The notes under the pieces: generated by a model | What the model saw: the letters and a program-made list of their open reading frames with translations, nothing else | Database searches by the model: none | What the model was told of the DNA's origin: nothing | Translations under genes and position numbers: made by a program | In this document: one piece after another, positions 52,563 through 62,048 of the stretch | How the letters are laid out: every line of letters starts with the position of its first letter | Numbering within the stretch: the first letter of the stretch is position 1 | Assembly (NCBI GenBank): GCA_027487845.1 | Contig: JAIYCV010000042.1 | Span: 124,001 to 188,000, forward strand | DNA: 64,000 bases | Reading direction: 5' to 3' | Origin: Flammeovirgaceae bacterium | Lineage (GTDB): Bacteria; Bacteroidota; Bacteroidia; Cytophagales; Cyclobacteriaceae

Positions 52563-54542
52563 ATGAAATTCGTACGAAAAAAATATTCCGATAAAGTACT
52601 AAAACATCTTTACGAAGAATTGCTCAAACCCCGCTTAATCGAGGAGAAGATGCTCATTTTGTTGAGGCAAAACAAGATCAGTAAGTGGTTTAGCGGCATT
52701 GGTCAAGAGGCAATATCTGTAGGCATAGCCCAAGCGCTGGATTCGGACGATTATATTCTGCCCATGCACCGTAATCTGGGAGTCTTTACTAGCCGCAAAC
52801 TTCCCTTTGCGCGACTTTTTGCTCAGTGGCAAGGCACACCGAAAGGATATACAAAAGGCCGCGATCGTTCTTTCCATTTCGGAACCAATGAGCACCACAT
52901 TGTTGGAATGATTTCGCATTTGGGGCCTCAAAACGCAGTGGCCGATGGCATTGCTTTAGCCTCCAAAATAAAACAAGAAAAAAAGGTAACAGCAGTTTTT
53001 AATGGCGATGGAGGAACGAGCGAAGGTGATTTTCATGAAGCCATCAATGTGGCGGCCGTGTGGGATCTGCCTGTAATTTTTGTGATTGAAAATAATGGCT
53101 ACGGCCTTTCCACGCCTAGTAACGAGCAGTTCCGATGCAACTATTTTGTTGAGAAAGCCATTGGATATGGTATTGAAGGTGTTCAAGTAGATGGCAATAA
53201 TATTTTGGAAGTTTACGATGTGGTGAAATCAATTGCTGAAAGCATTCGTAAAAATCCGCGCCCGGTTTTGCTTGAGTGTCTTACTTTCCGGATGCGCGGC
53301 CATGAAGAAGCCTCGGGCACAAAGTACGTCCCGAAAGAGTTAATGGAAGAATGGGCAAAGAAAGACCCCATCGATAATTACGAAAATTATTTGTTGCAGG
53401 AAACGGTAATTGATGAGGCCTTTGTGGCCGACACGAGAGAAAGAATTAAAAAAGAAATTGAAGATGGTTTAGAGGAGGCGTTTCAGGAGACACATCCAGT
53501 GCCAGACACGGAAGAAGAACTGCAAGACGTGTATGCCCCTTTCATTCAAACAGTGGTTGAGCCTTACTCTGAAACAAAAATAGAAAAGCGATTTATTGAT
53601 GCCATCAGTGATGGCCTCCGTCAAAGTATGGAGCGTTTTCCCAATCTCGTATTGATGGGACAAGACATTGCGGAGTATGGCGGAGTGTTTAAAATCACGG
53701 ATGGCTTCGTTGAAAAATTTGGAAAAGACAGAGTTCGCAACACACCGATTTGTGAGTCTGCAATTGTTGGCGCGGGCTTAGGCCTTTCCATTAAAGGCAT
53801 GAAAGCCATGGTAGAAATGCAGTTTGCTGATTTTGTAACCGAAGGCTTCAATCAAATTATTAACAACTTAGCGAAAACACATTGGCGTTGGGGGCAATGT
53901 GCCGATGTGGTGGTGCGCATGCCAACCGGTGCCGGCACTGCCGCAGGCCCCTTCCATAGCCAGAGCAACGAAGCTTGGTTCTTTCACACGCCTGGGTTGA
54001 AAATCGTATATCCCTCCAACCCATATGACGCCAAGGGACTGTTGAATGCCGCGTTAGAAGACCCAAACCCTTACCTGTATTTTGAACATAAGGTGCTTTA
54101 TCGATCTGTTAAGGAGAGCATTCCGGAAGATTATTATACCATCGAAATCGGAAAAGCAAATTTAACAAGAGAAGGCAACAGCTTTTCGATCATCACCTAC
54201 GGTATGGGAGTGCACTGGGCAAAAGAAATTCTAGACACAATGCCAGAAGTAAGTGCCGATGTACTTGATCTAAGAACGCTTTTACCTTGGGATAAAAAGG
54301 CAGTCGAGGCTACAGTTCAAAAGACAAATCGAGTTCTTATTCTCCATGAAGACACGCTAACCGGAGGTATTGGGGCTGAAATTGCCGCTTGGATAAGCGA
54401 ACACTGCTTTGAATATTTAGACGCTCCCGTCATGCGGGTGGCCAGCTTGGATACGGCAATTCCATTTGCCCCTACACTTGAAAATAATTTCCTGCCAAAA
54501 GGAAGATTAAAGGAAAGGATAGAAGAATTGTTAAGGTATTGA
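52563..54542 (+). CDS. 2-oxoacid dehydrogenase E1, fused alpha and beta subunits
   Basis: A thiamine-diphosphate enzyme of the pyruvate or branched-chain 2-oxoacid dehydrogenase complex; 659 residues. The alpha half (1-320) has the TPP motif GDGGTSEGDFHEAINVAAVWDLPVIFVIENN. The beta half (from about 340) has LMGQDIAEYGGVFKITDGF, RNTPICESAIVGAGLGLS and a C-terminal transketolase domain (DVLDLRTLLPWDKKAVEATV). Separate subunits are the usual arrangement; the fused form is found in many Bacteroidota. E2 and E3 genes are not adjacent. The exact oxoacid cannot be told from sequence alone. Confidence 0.92.
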   Translation: MKFVRKKYSDKVLKHLYEELLKPRLIEEKMLILLRQNKISKWFSGIGQEAISVGIAQALDSDDYILPMHRNLGVFTSRKLPFARLFAQWQGTPKGYTKGRDRSFHFGTNEHHIVGMISHLGPQNAVADGIALASKIKQEKKVTAVFNGDGGTSEGDFHEAINVAAVWDLPVIFVIENNGYGLSTPSNEQFRCNYFVEKAIGYGIEGVQVDGNNILEVYDVVKSIAESIRKNPRPVLLECLTFRMRGHEEASGTKYVPKELMEEWAKKDPIDNYENYLLQETVIDEAFVADTRERIKKEIEDGLEEAFQETHPVPDTEEELQDVYAPFIQTVVEPYSETKIEKRFIDAISDGLRQSMERFPNLVLMGQDIAEYGGVFKITDGFVEKFGKDRVRNTPICESAIVGAGLGLSIKGMKAMVEMQFADFVTEGFNQIINNLAKTHWRWGQCADVVVRMPTGAGTAAGPFHSQSNEAWFFHTPGLKIVYPSNPYDAKGLLNAALEDPNPYLYFEHKVLYRSVKESIPEDYYTIEIGKANLTREGNSFSIITYGMGVHWAKEILDTMPEVSADVLDLRTLLPWDKKAVEATVQKTNRVLILHEDTLTGGIGAEIAAWISEHCFEYLDAPVMRVASLDTAIPFAPTLENNFLPKGRLKERIEELLRY

Positions 54543-54614
54543 TAGTAATTCGAAAAATTTAGCGTTTTAAGCCTTCAACTATTTATATTACCTTAGCTTG
54601 ATTAAAGTAGCGTT

Positions 54615-57089
54615 TTGACCAATCAAACAAACAATAAGGCAGTTGTCGTTATCCTTAGATGGAGATTTTTCCCTCTATTGTTAGTTGCTTTCTTACTTTC
54701 ATTTCACGCTTTCGCTCAAAACACCAAAGGAGATCGCCCTGTTTCTAACCAAGAACAGATTAAAGAATCCAAAGCTCGATTGAAAGTTCAAAAGAAAACC
54801 CGTAGAGCGAATCAAAAAGCTTCCAAGCGAATACCAGGGGGATCGTCTTCTTATAAGGCCAACAATAACCTTTATCAAGGGCGAAATTTTAAGAATACCG
54901 ATCGACCAGCCAAGCCCATTGGGCCGATTTTTAGTTACACTCCAAACGAAGGCCGAAGCAAGGCTTGGAAAGGTGATATTAGAGGAGAGAAATTGAGAAC
55001 GAAAAAAGAGGCATTAAAGAATTCAGGCAAAAAAGTAATTGTTTACCCACAGCCAACCGAATATAAGAAATACTTAGCTAAAAAATCAAAAAAAGGAGAA
55101 AAGCCATGGAAAGGCGATGCCCAAGGTAACCCGATCGTCAAACGCGTTCCTAGTAAAGCATCAACCCAATATTTGTCTCTACAAGACGGTGGCTTCTCCT
55201 CAGGGTTCGCTCGCAGTAAGAACAAAGAATCGGGAAAGTATCAGGCTTATAGCGAATCTGGAACCATAAAAAATGTTTTCCCATTATCCAGGTTTCCACT
55301 GTCGCGTCCACGGAAAAAAAGGAAAGAATTTGGAGACTATCAGGCATTTGGTGAATCTGGCGGGCGCAAAAGCAAGTTTTCTCAGCAGCCACTTGGCTAC
55401 CAATCCGAAGAATCAAAGGCAAAGATTAGAACAGCGTCAGGGGAGCTACCTATACAAATATTCCCGCGGGCCTCAGAAAGATTCCAAAAGCCACAAGGGC
55501 CTTTTGGAAATGCTTCTTCAATTCCCCACTCCTTTGTAACGAGAGGGAGAAAGAACGTGTATTGGGGTAAATTTAGGAAAGGGGAAAAACCTTTTTTGAC
55601 AGATCTTGCTGGGTTTTCAATAAGGCGTAAGAATTACAAAAGTGGCTTACCACCCATTACACTTCAGGAAAATCTGTTTAATAGGAGAAGTACCAAAAAT
55701 AAACCTTATCTCGGAGATGGTGGAATTCCATCTGGAAACAAAAGAGATAATGCTTGGCTGGGTGATCTCAGTGGTCAAAAAATTAGATTTAAAAAGTTTA
55801 GGGATATTGAAAAGGTAGGTTTTAATCCAGACGTGACAGCAGCAACTAACTACAAAAAAAATATTCGCCTAGCCCCTGGCGCAAGGTCGATTAGCGGCAG
55901 CAGAGGTGCAGGTAGCCAACTTCCTTCAAATAGTAAAGTTGGGATAGGAAGTAATTTTAGTGGATGGACTAAAACACGCAGGCCGCTCAAAGGTGGAGGA
56001 AGCATCAGTGGAAAGACCTGGAACAATAAGAATAATCCGGTAACCGATCGTTTTTCAATTGGTCGGGATCTATCACATAGTTATTCGGGTTTTATAAAAG
56101 GAGTGTACGAAAAGCCAGGACCAGGAACTCCAGGGGCTAATTTTAGCGGAAACGTAAAGGCAATAAAACGCGAAAAAGGCGGAGAAAGCATTAGCGGAAT
56201 AACATGGAATAACTATGGAAAATCAATTTCCCACCAACGACCCCATGCCTACCAAGGCTATGATTTCTCGGGCATTACAAAAGCAGAAAAACCGAGAGTA
56301 GGAGGTCAAAGCATAAGTGGCCGTTTGTGGAATAATTTCGAGGAACCAATTGCAAGAAAGCGCAATCACGCCTACCAAGGGTATGATTTTGCAGGGAATG
56401 TGAAAGCAACTAAACCAAAAATTGGAGGGCAGAGCATAAGTGGCAGGTTATGGAACAACTTTGAAAAGCCAATTGCAAGCGTATATGCAAGAAACCCTAG
56501 GATGAGCGTAGCCACTTCAGGAAAGATAAAGCAGCGCGAGTACATTCAGCATCCGAAAGCCAACATTGCTTCTGTAAAAAAGGTACGCCCGCTGCCTAGC
56601 GCATTGGCGGTGGCTGCCATAAAATCAAAAATGAAGCAGGGTAACTATCAACGTAAACCAAAAGGAGTTGAAAATGCGCTGCTCGGGCTAGGACCAGGGA
56701 AGAACACCGTCAGAGCTAGCTTATTTGCGGGTAAAACAAAACTGAAACGCGAATACGTCCATAATCCAAAAAGTGCAGCGCTTGCGCTAAAAGTATTATC
56801 TCAGCCAAAATCATATGCAAAAATGGCGGACTTCCAAGGGAATTTGAAAATGAGGAAAGCATCACATAAAAACACTCATCCAGATGCTCGTTTCGCCCAC
56901 TTAAAAGAAAATAATACAAAAGATGAACGAACTTTTCTAACTAATATCAAGTTGGCTTGGGCAAAGATGTTTAGGAAAAACGAAATACAGCCAGCTGCCG
57001 CAAAACCAAAGGAACACCCGCTGAGATACGATAGAAAAGAGAAGGACTTATGGAAGCCTTTATATGACTATAATGAGTTGAAAAAATGA
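54615..57089 (+). CDS. Large basic exported repeat protein, unknown function
   Basis: An 824-residue protein I do not recognise as a named family. The most plausible start is TTG 54615, giving a signal peptide up to about residue 35 (LLLVAFLLSFHAFAQ). The mature part is very rich in Lys, Arg, Gly, Asn and Ser. Units of the form KAWKGDIRG, KPWKGDAQG, KPFLTDLAG and NAWLGDLSG occur between residues 115 and 390. Four GG-x-SISG-xx-WNN units start at residues 460, 522, 563 and 604, alternating with HAYQGYDFSG. The C terminus ends LWKPLYDYNELKK. It overlaps ytxJ by four bases. A structural, wall- or matrix-associated role is possible but unproven. Confidence 0.7.
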   Translation: MTNQTNNKAVVVILRWRFFPLLLVAFLLSFHAFAQNTKGDRPVSNQEQIKESKARLKVQKKTRRANQKASKRIPGGSSSYKANNNLYQGRNFKNTDRPAKPIGPIFSYTPNEGRSKAWKGDIRGEKLRTKKEALKNSGKKVIVYPQPTEYKKYLAKKSKKGEKPWKGDAQGNPIVKRVPSKASTQYLSLQDGGFSSGFARSKNKESGKYQAYSESGTIKNVFPLSRFPLSRPRKKRKEFGDYQAFGESGGRKSKFSQQPLGYQSEESKAKIRTASGELPIQIFPRASERFQKPQGPFGNASSIPHSFVTRGRKNVYWGKFRKGEKPFLTDLAGFSIRRKNYKSGLPPITLQENLFNRRSTKNKPYLGDGGIPSGNKRDNAWLGDLSGQKIRFKKFRDIEKVGFNPDVTAATNYKKNIRLAPGARSISGSRGAGSQLPSNSKVGIGSNFSGWTKTRRPLKGGGSISGKTWNNKNNPVTDRFSIGRDLSHSYSGFIKGVYEKPGPGTPGANFSGNVKAIKREKGGESISGITWNNYGKSISHQRPHAYQGYDFSGITKAEKPRVGGQSISGRLWNNFEEPIARKRNHAYQGYDFAGNVKATKPKIGGQSISGRLWNNFEKPIASVYARNPRMSVATSGKIKQREYIQHPKANIASVKKVRPLPSALAVAAIKSKMKQGNYQRKPKGVENALLGLGPGKNTVRASLFAGKTKLKREYVHNPKSAALALKVLSQPKSYAKMADFQGNLKMRKASHKNTHPDARFAHLKENNTKDERTFLTNIKLAWAKMFRKNEIQPAAAKPKEHPLRYDRKEKDLWKPLYDYNELKK
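55992..56463 (+). repeat. Internal coding repeats of the basic exported protein
   Basis: Four units encoding GG-x-SISG-xx-WNN with spacings of 62, 41 and 41 residues; the last two are about 123 bases apart and very similar in DNA sequence, indicating recent duplication. Confidence 0.85.
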
Positions 57090-57451
57090 CGTGGAACGAA
57101 CTTACCAGTATAGACCAGCTAGATCAACTAGTGGACGAGTCCAAAGAACGGCCTGTTTTGATTTTCAAGCACAGTACCAGGTGTTCTATTAGCAGCACTT
57201 CGCTGGGCAGGCTGGAACGCAATTGGAAGTTAGAAGAAGTGGGGGCGTTGAAGCCTTATTACCTTGATCTAATTTCGTTTCGAGAAGTTTCTAATTTGAT
57301 TGCTCAAAAATTTGAAGTTGAACACCAATCGCCCCAAATACTTATTATTGAAAACGGAAAATGTGTTTTTGACCGATCTCACCTCGAAATTGATTACGCT
57401 TCTATCAAAAATCGTTTGTTAGCATTTCAGAAATCAAAAGTTACCGTTTGA
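57086..57451 (+). CDS. ytxJ: YtxJ-family bacillithiol-linked redox protein
   Basis: A 121-residue thioredoxin-fold protein of the YtxJ (DUF2847) family: VLIFKHSTRCSISSTSL, where the single Cys sits at the CxxC position with Ser as the fourth residue, and the cis-Pro region HQSPQILIIENG. It is thought to be a monothiol bacilliredoxin. Firmicutes and some Bacteroidota make bacillithiol. It begins inside the stop of the basic repeat protein gene (ATGA), so the two are translated together. Its 3' end overlaps the convergent osmC gene by 25 bases. Confidence 0.87.
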   Translation: MTWNELTSIDQLDQLVDESKERPVLIFKHSTRCSISSTSLGRLERNWKLEEVGALKPYYLDLISFREVSNLIAQKFEVEHQSPQILIIENGKCVFDRSHLEIDYASIKNRLLAFQKSKVTV

Positions 57452-57831
57452 GTTAAAGAATCTGATAAACTAAGGGCAACAGGGCAAGTTAACGCTGCTC
57501 GTTTAAGTTTTTCCTTTTGGTCGCTGGTAGCATTCAAGCCCGAATGAGTAAACGCAATCTGAACTTCCTTCACTTTTCTTGGGTTTTCTGCCATCACTTT
57601 TACAACGTCCGCTTTCAATCCTTTCAGGTCAATTTTTTCTCTTTCTGCTAATATCCCCATAATGGTCATCATGCAACTGCATAAAGCGGAACAAAGCAGA
57701 TCAGTAGGACTGAAGGCTTCCCCTTTGCCATTATTATCAGGAGGGGCATCGGTTAAAATTGTATTTCCTGATCGTGCGTGAACTGCCTGCGTGCGCAATG
57801 AGCCAAGGTATTCGGATGATATTGTTGCCAT
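57427..57831 (-). CDS. osmC: OsmC-family peroxiredoxin-like protein
   Basis: A 134-residue OsmC/Ohr-type protein that reduces organic peroxides or acts on related substrates. It shows the conserved SPTDLLCSALCSCMMTIM, with Cys near residue 47-50 as the peroxidatic thiol, and the second Cys in LTCPVALSL near residue 113. The family forms intertwined dimers. It overlaps the ytxJ 3' end in the convergent direction. Whether it belongs to OsmC or YhfA subtype is unclear. Confidence 0.88.
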   Translation of the reverse strand: MATISSEYLGSLRTQAVHARSGNTILTDAPPDNNGKGEAFSPTDLLCSALCSCMMTIMGILAEREKIDLKGLKADVVKVMAENPRKVKEVQIAFTHSGLNATSDQKEKLKRAALTCPVALSLSDSLTQTVTFDF

Positions 57832-57908
57832 TGGGGTTAAACTAAAGATTTAAATTTTGCGTTGTGGTATTTGATTTTGGTTTAAATTTATCCAAAGTTT
57901 TAGTAACC

Positions 57909-58646
57909 ATGTTGGTTTCAAAAAAGATTGTAACAGCGTTTTTTTTATTTATGAGCTTCAGCAGTTGGGCTCAAACTCAAGATAGCTATGATTATGATTC
58001 TGAGTTTACGTGGGGGATCAACAAAAATTCTTCTGGTGGTTTAATTGGCGGCTTTGTTTTCAAAAAAGCAAGAAAACTTTCTAATAGGAATATTTTAGAG
58101 ACTTATGGTCTTGAAATTATGAACGTCAAAAATCCCGAGGAGATAAGGTATCCATCCTCGAGAACGGGCAATTATTTCATTTATGGAAAAACGAACTATC
58201 TGTATGCCCTTCGACTACAATATGGCCGAGATTTCATTTTCTTTAAAAAAGCGCCACAACAAGGAGTTGAAATAAAAGCAGTGCTCGCGGCTGGTCCTTC
58301 GTTTGGCATTTTAGCCCCTTACTATATTGAAAGATCCGTAGATAATAGCCGATTTCTTTCCGTAACCGAGCAATATGATCCAAATAATCCAAGGCATCAA
58401 TTTAGCAACATACTAGGCACGGGCGGTCTATTTCAAGGTATTGGTGATTCAAAAATACAATTGGGTGGAAATGCCAAGTTGGCGCTCAACTTTGAACTAG
58501 GAACCATTAAAAGTCAAGTCACAGGCTTTGAAGTTGGCTTTTTAGTGGACGCCTACTTTAATGAAATAATATTGATGCCTGCCGCTCCTAACAATGCGGT
58601 CTTTCCAACAATTTTTTTCACGCTCTTCTACGGAAGTCGTAAATAG
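57909..58646 (+). CDS. Outer-membrane beta-barrel-like exported protein, unknown
   Basis: A 245-residue protein. The ATG at 57909 puts a signal peptide (VSKKIVTAFFLFMSFSSWAQ) at the N terminus; the longer frame from 57864 does not. The rest alternates polar and hydrophobic residues with aromatic strand ends (YGKTNYLYALRLQYGRDFIFF, FFTLFYGSRK) like a small barrel. The last residues end in a basic KR-type pattern rather than the usual C-terminal aromatic. No family recognised. It abuts the convergent chrA gene with no gap. Confidence 0.65.
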   Translation: MLVSKKIVTAFFLFMSFSSWAQTQDSYDYDSEFTWGINKNSSGGLIGGFVFKKARKLSNRNILETYGLEIMNVKNPEEIRYPSSRTGNYFIYGKTNYLYALRLQYGRDFIFFKKAPQQGVEIKAVLAAGPSFGILAPYYIERSVDNSRFLSVTEQYDPNNPRHQFSNILGTGGLFQGIGDSKIQLGGNAKLALNFELGTIKSQVTGFEVGFLVDAYFNEIILMPAAPNNAVFPTIFFTLFYGSRK

Positions 58647-59828
58647 TTACAACACAAATCCTAAAGCCACACCTAATATTATCAACGCCCAAGAGGGTGT
58701 TTTCGTGAAAGTCATTAACAAGAAGGTGGAAATTGTAATGAAATAGTTGACGAAAGAATTCTCTAACGGCTGAAAAAGTATGAGCGCTGCGGCTGCAATC
58801 AATCCTGCGCTAGCAGCATTAATGCCTTCGAGTGAGGCGCGGATAGGGCGATAGCTCTTTAGGCTGTCCCAAATTCTGATGACAAAAAAACTAAGAAACG
58901 TACCCGGTAAAAAAATTCCAGCAGCGGCCATAAATCCGCCCAAAATTTGCCCACCGATACCTACTTCCCGCATCGACAAAGATCCAATGTAGGCGCTAAA
59001 AGAAAATACGGGCCCAGGCAACGCTTGCACCAATGCAAACCCAGATAAAAATTCCTGGGACGACAAATAGTGTTTAGGTGCATATTCTACAAATTCAGTA
59101 TATAAAAGTGGGGTCAACACTTGACCTCCACCAAATATCAAACTCCCGTTGCGATAGAAATTTTCGAATAGCCTAATTGGTAGTGATTTTGTGACGCCAC
59201 CAAGAATGGCCGCAATTATTAACACTCCTGCCCACAAAAAGAAATTAGCCCAACGAACGTCAAATTTATTTTTTGGCGTTTTCGGATGAGCTTTGTAGTT
59301 AAAGGCAGTTATCAATCCAGCTATTAATAAAGTGAGCGGAAATACAAAAGGAGTTTTGATAAAATAGGAAGCGACACCGGCCGCCACCATTATCACAAGT
59401 CCGCGTCTTCTAGTTACCGTTTTTAGACTAATGGTGTAGGCTGCATAGCTAATAAAGCCAACGGCCATGGGTTGAATGAATCGGACGAAATCAAGTGAAA
59501 CGCTCCTTTCCTTAAGACTGGCCATAAGAATTCCCGCCACGATCATAACGGAAACAGAAGGCATCATCCAAATAAAGAGTGTGAGGTAAGCCAACTTTGC
59601 ACCACCCAATCGATACCCAATGGCACTTAATGTTTGCGTGGAGGATGGGCCAGGCAAAATTTGACACAAAGCATTTACTTCTAGTAATTCGTCTTCCTTT
59701 AAATATCCTCTTTTTGCAACTAATATTTTTTGAAAATGAGCCAGGTGTGCTTGTGGCCCGCCAAAACTAGAAATGGATAGCAACCAAACATCTTTCAAAA
59801 AACCGATATATGTGAACTTCTTATCCAA
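58647..59828 (-). CDS. chrA: Chromate efflux transporter ChrA
   Basis: A 393-residue two-domain CHR protein. Each half carries the family motif: SFGGPQAHLAHF and ILPGPSSTQTLSAIG in the first, FGGGQVLTPLLYTEFV and ALPGPVFSFSAYIG in the second. Ten to twelve hydrophobic segments. ChrA exports chromate with protons in known cases; many bacterial homologues have untested substrates. The gene begins 4 bases after the oxygenase stop, so the two form an operon. No chromate regulator is visible. Confidence 0.88.
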   Translation of the reverse strand: MDKKFTYIGFLKDVWLLSISSFGGPQAHLAHFQKILVAKRGYLKEDELLEVNALCQILPGPSSTQTLSAIGYRLGGAKLAYLTLFIWMMPSVSVMIVAGILMASLKERSVSLDFVRFIQPMAVGFISYAAYTISLKTVTRRRGLVIMVAAGVASYFIKTPFVFPLTLLIAGLITAFNYKAHPKTPKNKFDVRWANFFLWAGVLIIAAILGGVTKSLPIRLFENFYRNGSLIFGGGQVLTPLLYTEFVEYAPKHYLSSQEFLSGFALVQALPGPVFSFSAYIGSLSMREVGIGGQILGGFMAAAGIFLPGTFLSFFVIRIWDSLKSYRPIRASLEGINAASAGLIAAAALILFQPLENSFVNYFITISTFLLMTFTKTPSWALIILGVALGFVL

Positions 59829-59831
59829 CCG

Positions 59832-60803
59832 CTATTTTTTTAGTCCTATTTCTTTTAGGCGTTGGTTTAAGAAATCTCCTGCTGTAATGTCCTCCCACTG
59901 TTTTGAATGTTGCTCATCAATACATTGAGGCAAAGCAGCCAAGCTTACTTCCGATCGCGGGTGCATAAAAAACGGAATAGAGTAACGCGGGAGATTCATC
60001 ATGCTTCGAGGCGGATTTACCACCCTGTGAATTGTGGACTTCAATTTTTTATTTGTAAGTCGCTCTAACATATCTCCCACATTTACCACTAGCTGTTCTG
60101 GCAAGGCAGTAATTGGAATCCACGTGCCGTCATGCCTTAGCACTTGCAAGCCATCGGCACTGGCGCCCATTAACAATGTAATCAAATTTATGTCTCCATG
60201 CTCTGCTGCACGAACAGCGTCTGCGGGAACGGCATCTGGGTTTTCAATTGGAAAGTAGTGGATTGGTCTGAGTATACTGTTGCCATGTTTCACCTTACTA
60301 TCAAAATAGTGCTCATCCAATCCCAAATAAAGTGCAATAGCACGAAGCATTTCAACACCTGTTTTTTCTAGGCTTCGATAACCTTCTAGCGCAATTGCCT
60401 CCATCTCAGGTAACTCTGCTGGCCACACATTTTCAGGGTATTCTGATTTAATGGGATCATCCTCTTCTACTAATTGACCCACATGAAAAAATTCTTTTAA
60501 GTCGCCCGTATTTCTGCCTTTGGCATGTTCTTTACCCTTCCCAATATATCCGCGCTGCCCCGCCAAACCAGGTATTTCATATTTTTGCTTTACCTCGTCT
60601 GGCAAGGCAAAGAATTTCTTTATAGCTGTATATAGCTGGGCAGAGAGATCTTCCGAAAGGTAATGACCGCGGATTGCCACAAACCCAATAGTGTTGTAGG
60701 CTGCTCCTAGCTTCTCTACAAATTTTTGCTTCTGTTGGGGATTGCCCGAAGTAAAATCGGTAAGATCTAAAGACGGCACTTGGTCATATAATACTTCGCT
60801 CAT
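59832..60803 (-). CDS. Isopenicillin N synthase-family 2-oxoglutarate/Fe(II) oxygenase
   Basis: A 323-residue non-haem iron oxygenase of the IPNS/plant gibberellin oxidase family. The iron-binding triad is His and Asp in AAEHGDINLITLLMG and His in KSTIHRVVNPP; the 2-oxoglutarate-binding Arg is in RYSIPFF. The N-terminal DIOX_N domain (VPSLDLTDFT) is present. The substrate is unknown; in bacteria these enzymes act in small-molecule metabolism. The neighbouring chrA gene gives no clear clue. TAGCTTGC, a one-mismatch -7 element, lies upstream. Confidence 0.85.
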   Translation of the reverse strand: MSEVLYDQVPSLDLTDFTSGNPQQKQKFVEKLGAAYNTIGFVAIRGHYLSEDLSAQLYTAIKKFFALPDEVKQKYEIPGLAGQRGYIGKGKEHAKGRNTGDLKEFFHVGQLVEEDDPIKSEYPENVWPAELPEMEAIALEGYRSLEKTGVEMLRAIALYLGLDEHYFDSKVKHGNSILRPIHYFPIENPDAVPADAVRAAEHGDINLITLLMGASADGLQVLRHDGTWIPITALPEQLVVNVGDMLERLTNKKLKSTIHRVVNPPRSMMNLPRYSIPFFMHPRSEVSLAALPQCIDEQHSKQWEDITAGDFLNQRLKEIGLKK

Positions 60804-60910
60804 GGCACGATTTTTTAGAATAAGGGTTGAAATGCAAGCTAATTATTTTTGACTAAATTTACCTTTACACATTTGTTTGTCCACATCTAAATAATTTAAT
60901 CTGATATATT

Positions 60911-61627
60911 ATGAAGCCCATTAGTAGAAGGAAATTTGTAAGCGACAGCTTAAAAACAGCGGCTGTCGCATCGCTCGGTTCAACAATGTTGTTTAAGAGT
61001 ACAGAGGCGAGCAGTAATGCGATGGTTTTACAATTCTCTCAAGTAGCGTTGCCCTATACCTCCAGTGCACTTGAACCCTACATTGACACAATGACAATGG
61101 AGATTCACTACAGTAAACATCATGCGGCATACATCAAAAATGTAAATGAGGCGATTACCGCAGAAAACATTGCCTTTGCCACCGAGAAAGATTTTTTCGC
61201 TAACACCGCGAAACTATCAGCGAAAGCAAGAAACAATGGTGGCGGTGCGTGGAATCATAATTTCTTTTGGTTGAGCATGAAAGCAGGAAGCGCCACTCCT
61301 TCCGGAAAACTTTTGGACGCCATTAACGCTAGCTTTGGTTCGCTGGAGGAATTCAAGAAACAATTTAGCGATGCAGGCATGAAACGCTTTGGTTCCGGCT
61401 GGGCTTGGCTTGTGAGCGATGGCGGAAAATTAAAAATAGGATCAACCCCTAATCAGGATAATCCCATGATGAACGTGAGCGAAATTAAAGGAACTCCGCT
61501 ATTAGCCCTTGATGTTTGGGAACATGCCTATTATTTAAAATATCAGAACAAACGTGTTGAATATATTACTAACTGGTGGAACGTTGTGAATTGGGATGAA
61601 GTAGCGAAACGAGCCGCGAGCCTTTAG
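60911..61627 (+). CDS. sod: Superoxide dismutase (Fe/Mn), Tat-exported
   Basis: Dismutates superoxide. The 238-residue protein carries an N-terminal twin-arginine signal (residues 1-36, SRRKFVSDSLKTAAVASLGS), then the Fe/Mn SOD fold. Metal ligands are the His in EIHYSKHHAAY, the His in GAWNHNFFW, and Asp and His in ALDVWEHAYYLKY. Also seen are GSGWAWLV and NWWNVVNWDEV. Cytosolic SODs are about 200 residues, so the extra 36 are the signal. Export of a folded, metal-loaded enzyme to the periplasm is implied. Whether the metal is Fe or Mn is uncertain. Confidence 0.9.
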   Translation: MKPISRRKFVSDSLKTAAVASLGSTMLFKSTEASSNAMVLQFSQVALPYTSSALEPYIDTMTMEIHYSKHHAAYIKNVNEAITAENIAFATEKDFFANTAKLSAKARNNGGGAWNHNFFWLSMKAGSATPSGKLLDAINASFGSLEEFKKQFSDAGMKRFGSGWAWLVSDGGKLKIGSTPNQDNPMMNVSEIKGTPLLALDVWEHAYYLKYQNKRVEYITNWWNVVNWDEVAKRAASL

Positions 61628-61673
61628 TTTCCTTTGTCTTTTTACTTATGTCTTGCTACTTACGTCTAGTGGA

Positions 61674-62048
61674 ATGAAACTAACTGCCGATAACAAACTT
61701 AAGAAACTAATTGTGGTGGGCGATCGTGTGTTGATCAAACCATCAAAGCAATCCGACCAAACTGAAAGCGGGTTGTACTTGCCTCCTACTGTTCAAGAAA
61801 AAGAGAAAATACAAAAGGGATATGTTATTAAGGTAGGCCCCGGTTATCCGTTGCCCGTGCCTGCCGATGAAGACGACATGTGGAAAGGGAAAGAAGAACA
61901 AATAAAATATTTACCCTTGCAAGCACAAGAAGGCGACCTTGCCATCTTCTTGCAGAAAGGCGCGATTGAGGTAATGTATGAAAGTGAAAAGTATTTTATT
62001 GTGCCGCAAGTATCTATTTTAATGTTGGAACGCGAAGAAGAATTGTAA
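61674..62048 (+). CDS. GroES-like co-chaperonin family protein, stand-alone
   Basis: A 124-residue protein of the Cpn10 family: VVGDRVLIKPSKQSDQTESGLYLPPTVQEKEKIQKGYVIKVGPG in the first half. It is about 30 residues longer than GroES (about 95) because of an insert rich in acidic residues and Trp/Lys (PADEDDMWKGKEEQIKYLPL), after which QEGDLAIFLQKGAIEV resumes the fold. No groEL gene adjoins it. The ATG at 61674 is preferred to the TTG at 61653. Its stop overlaps the next small gene as TAATG. It may be a paralogue with altered partner binding. Confidence 0.82.
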   Translation: MKLTADNKLKKLIVVGDRVLIKPSKQSDQTESGLYLPPTVQEKEKIQKGYVIKVGPGYPLPVPADEDDMWKGKEEQIKYLPLQAQEGDLAIFLQKGAIEVMYESEKYFIVPQVSILMLEREEEL

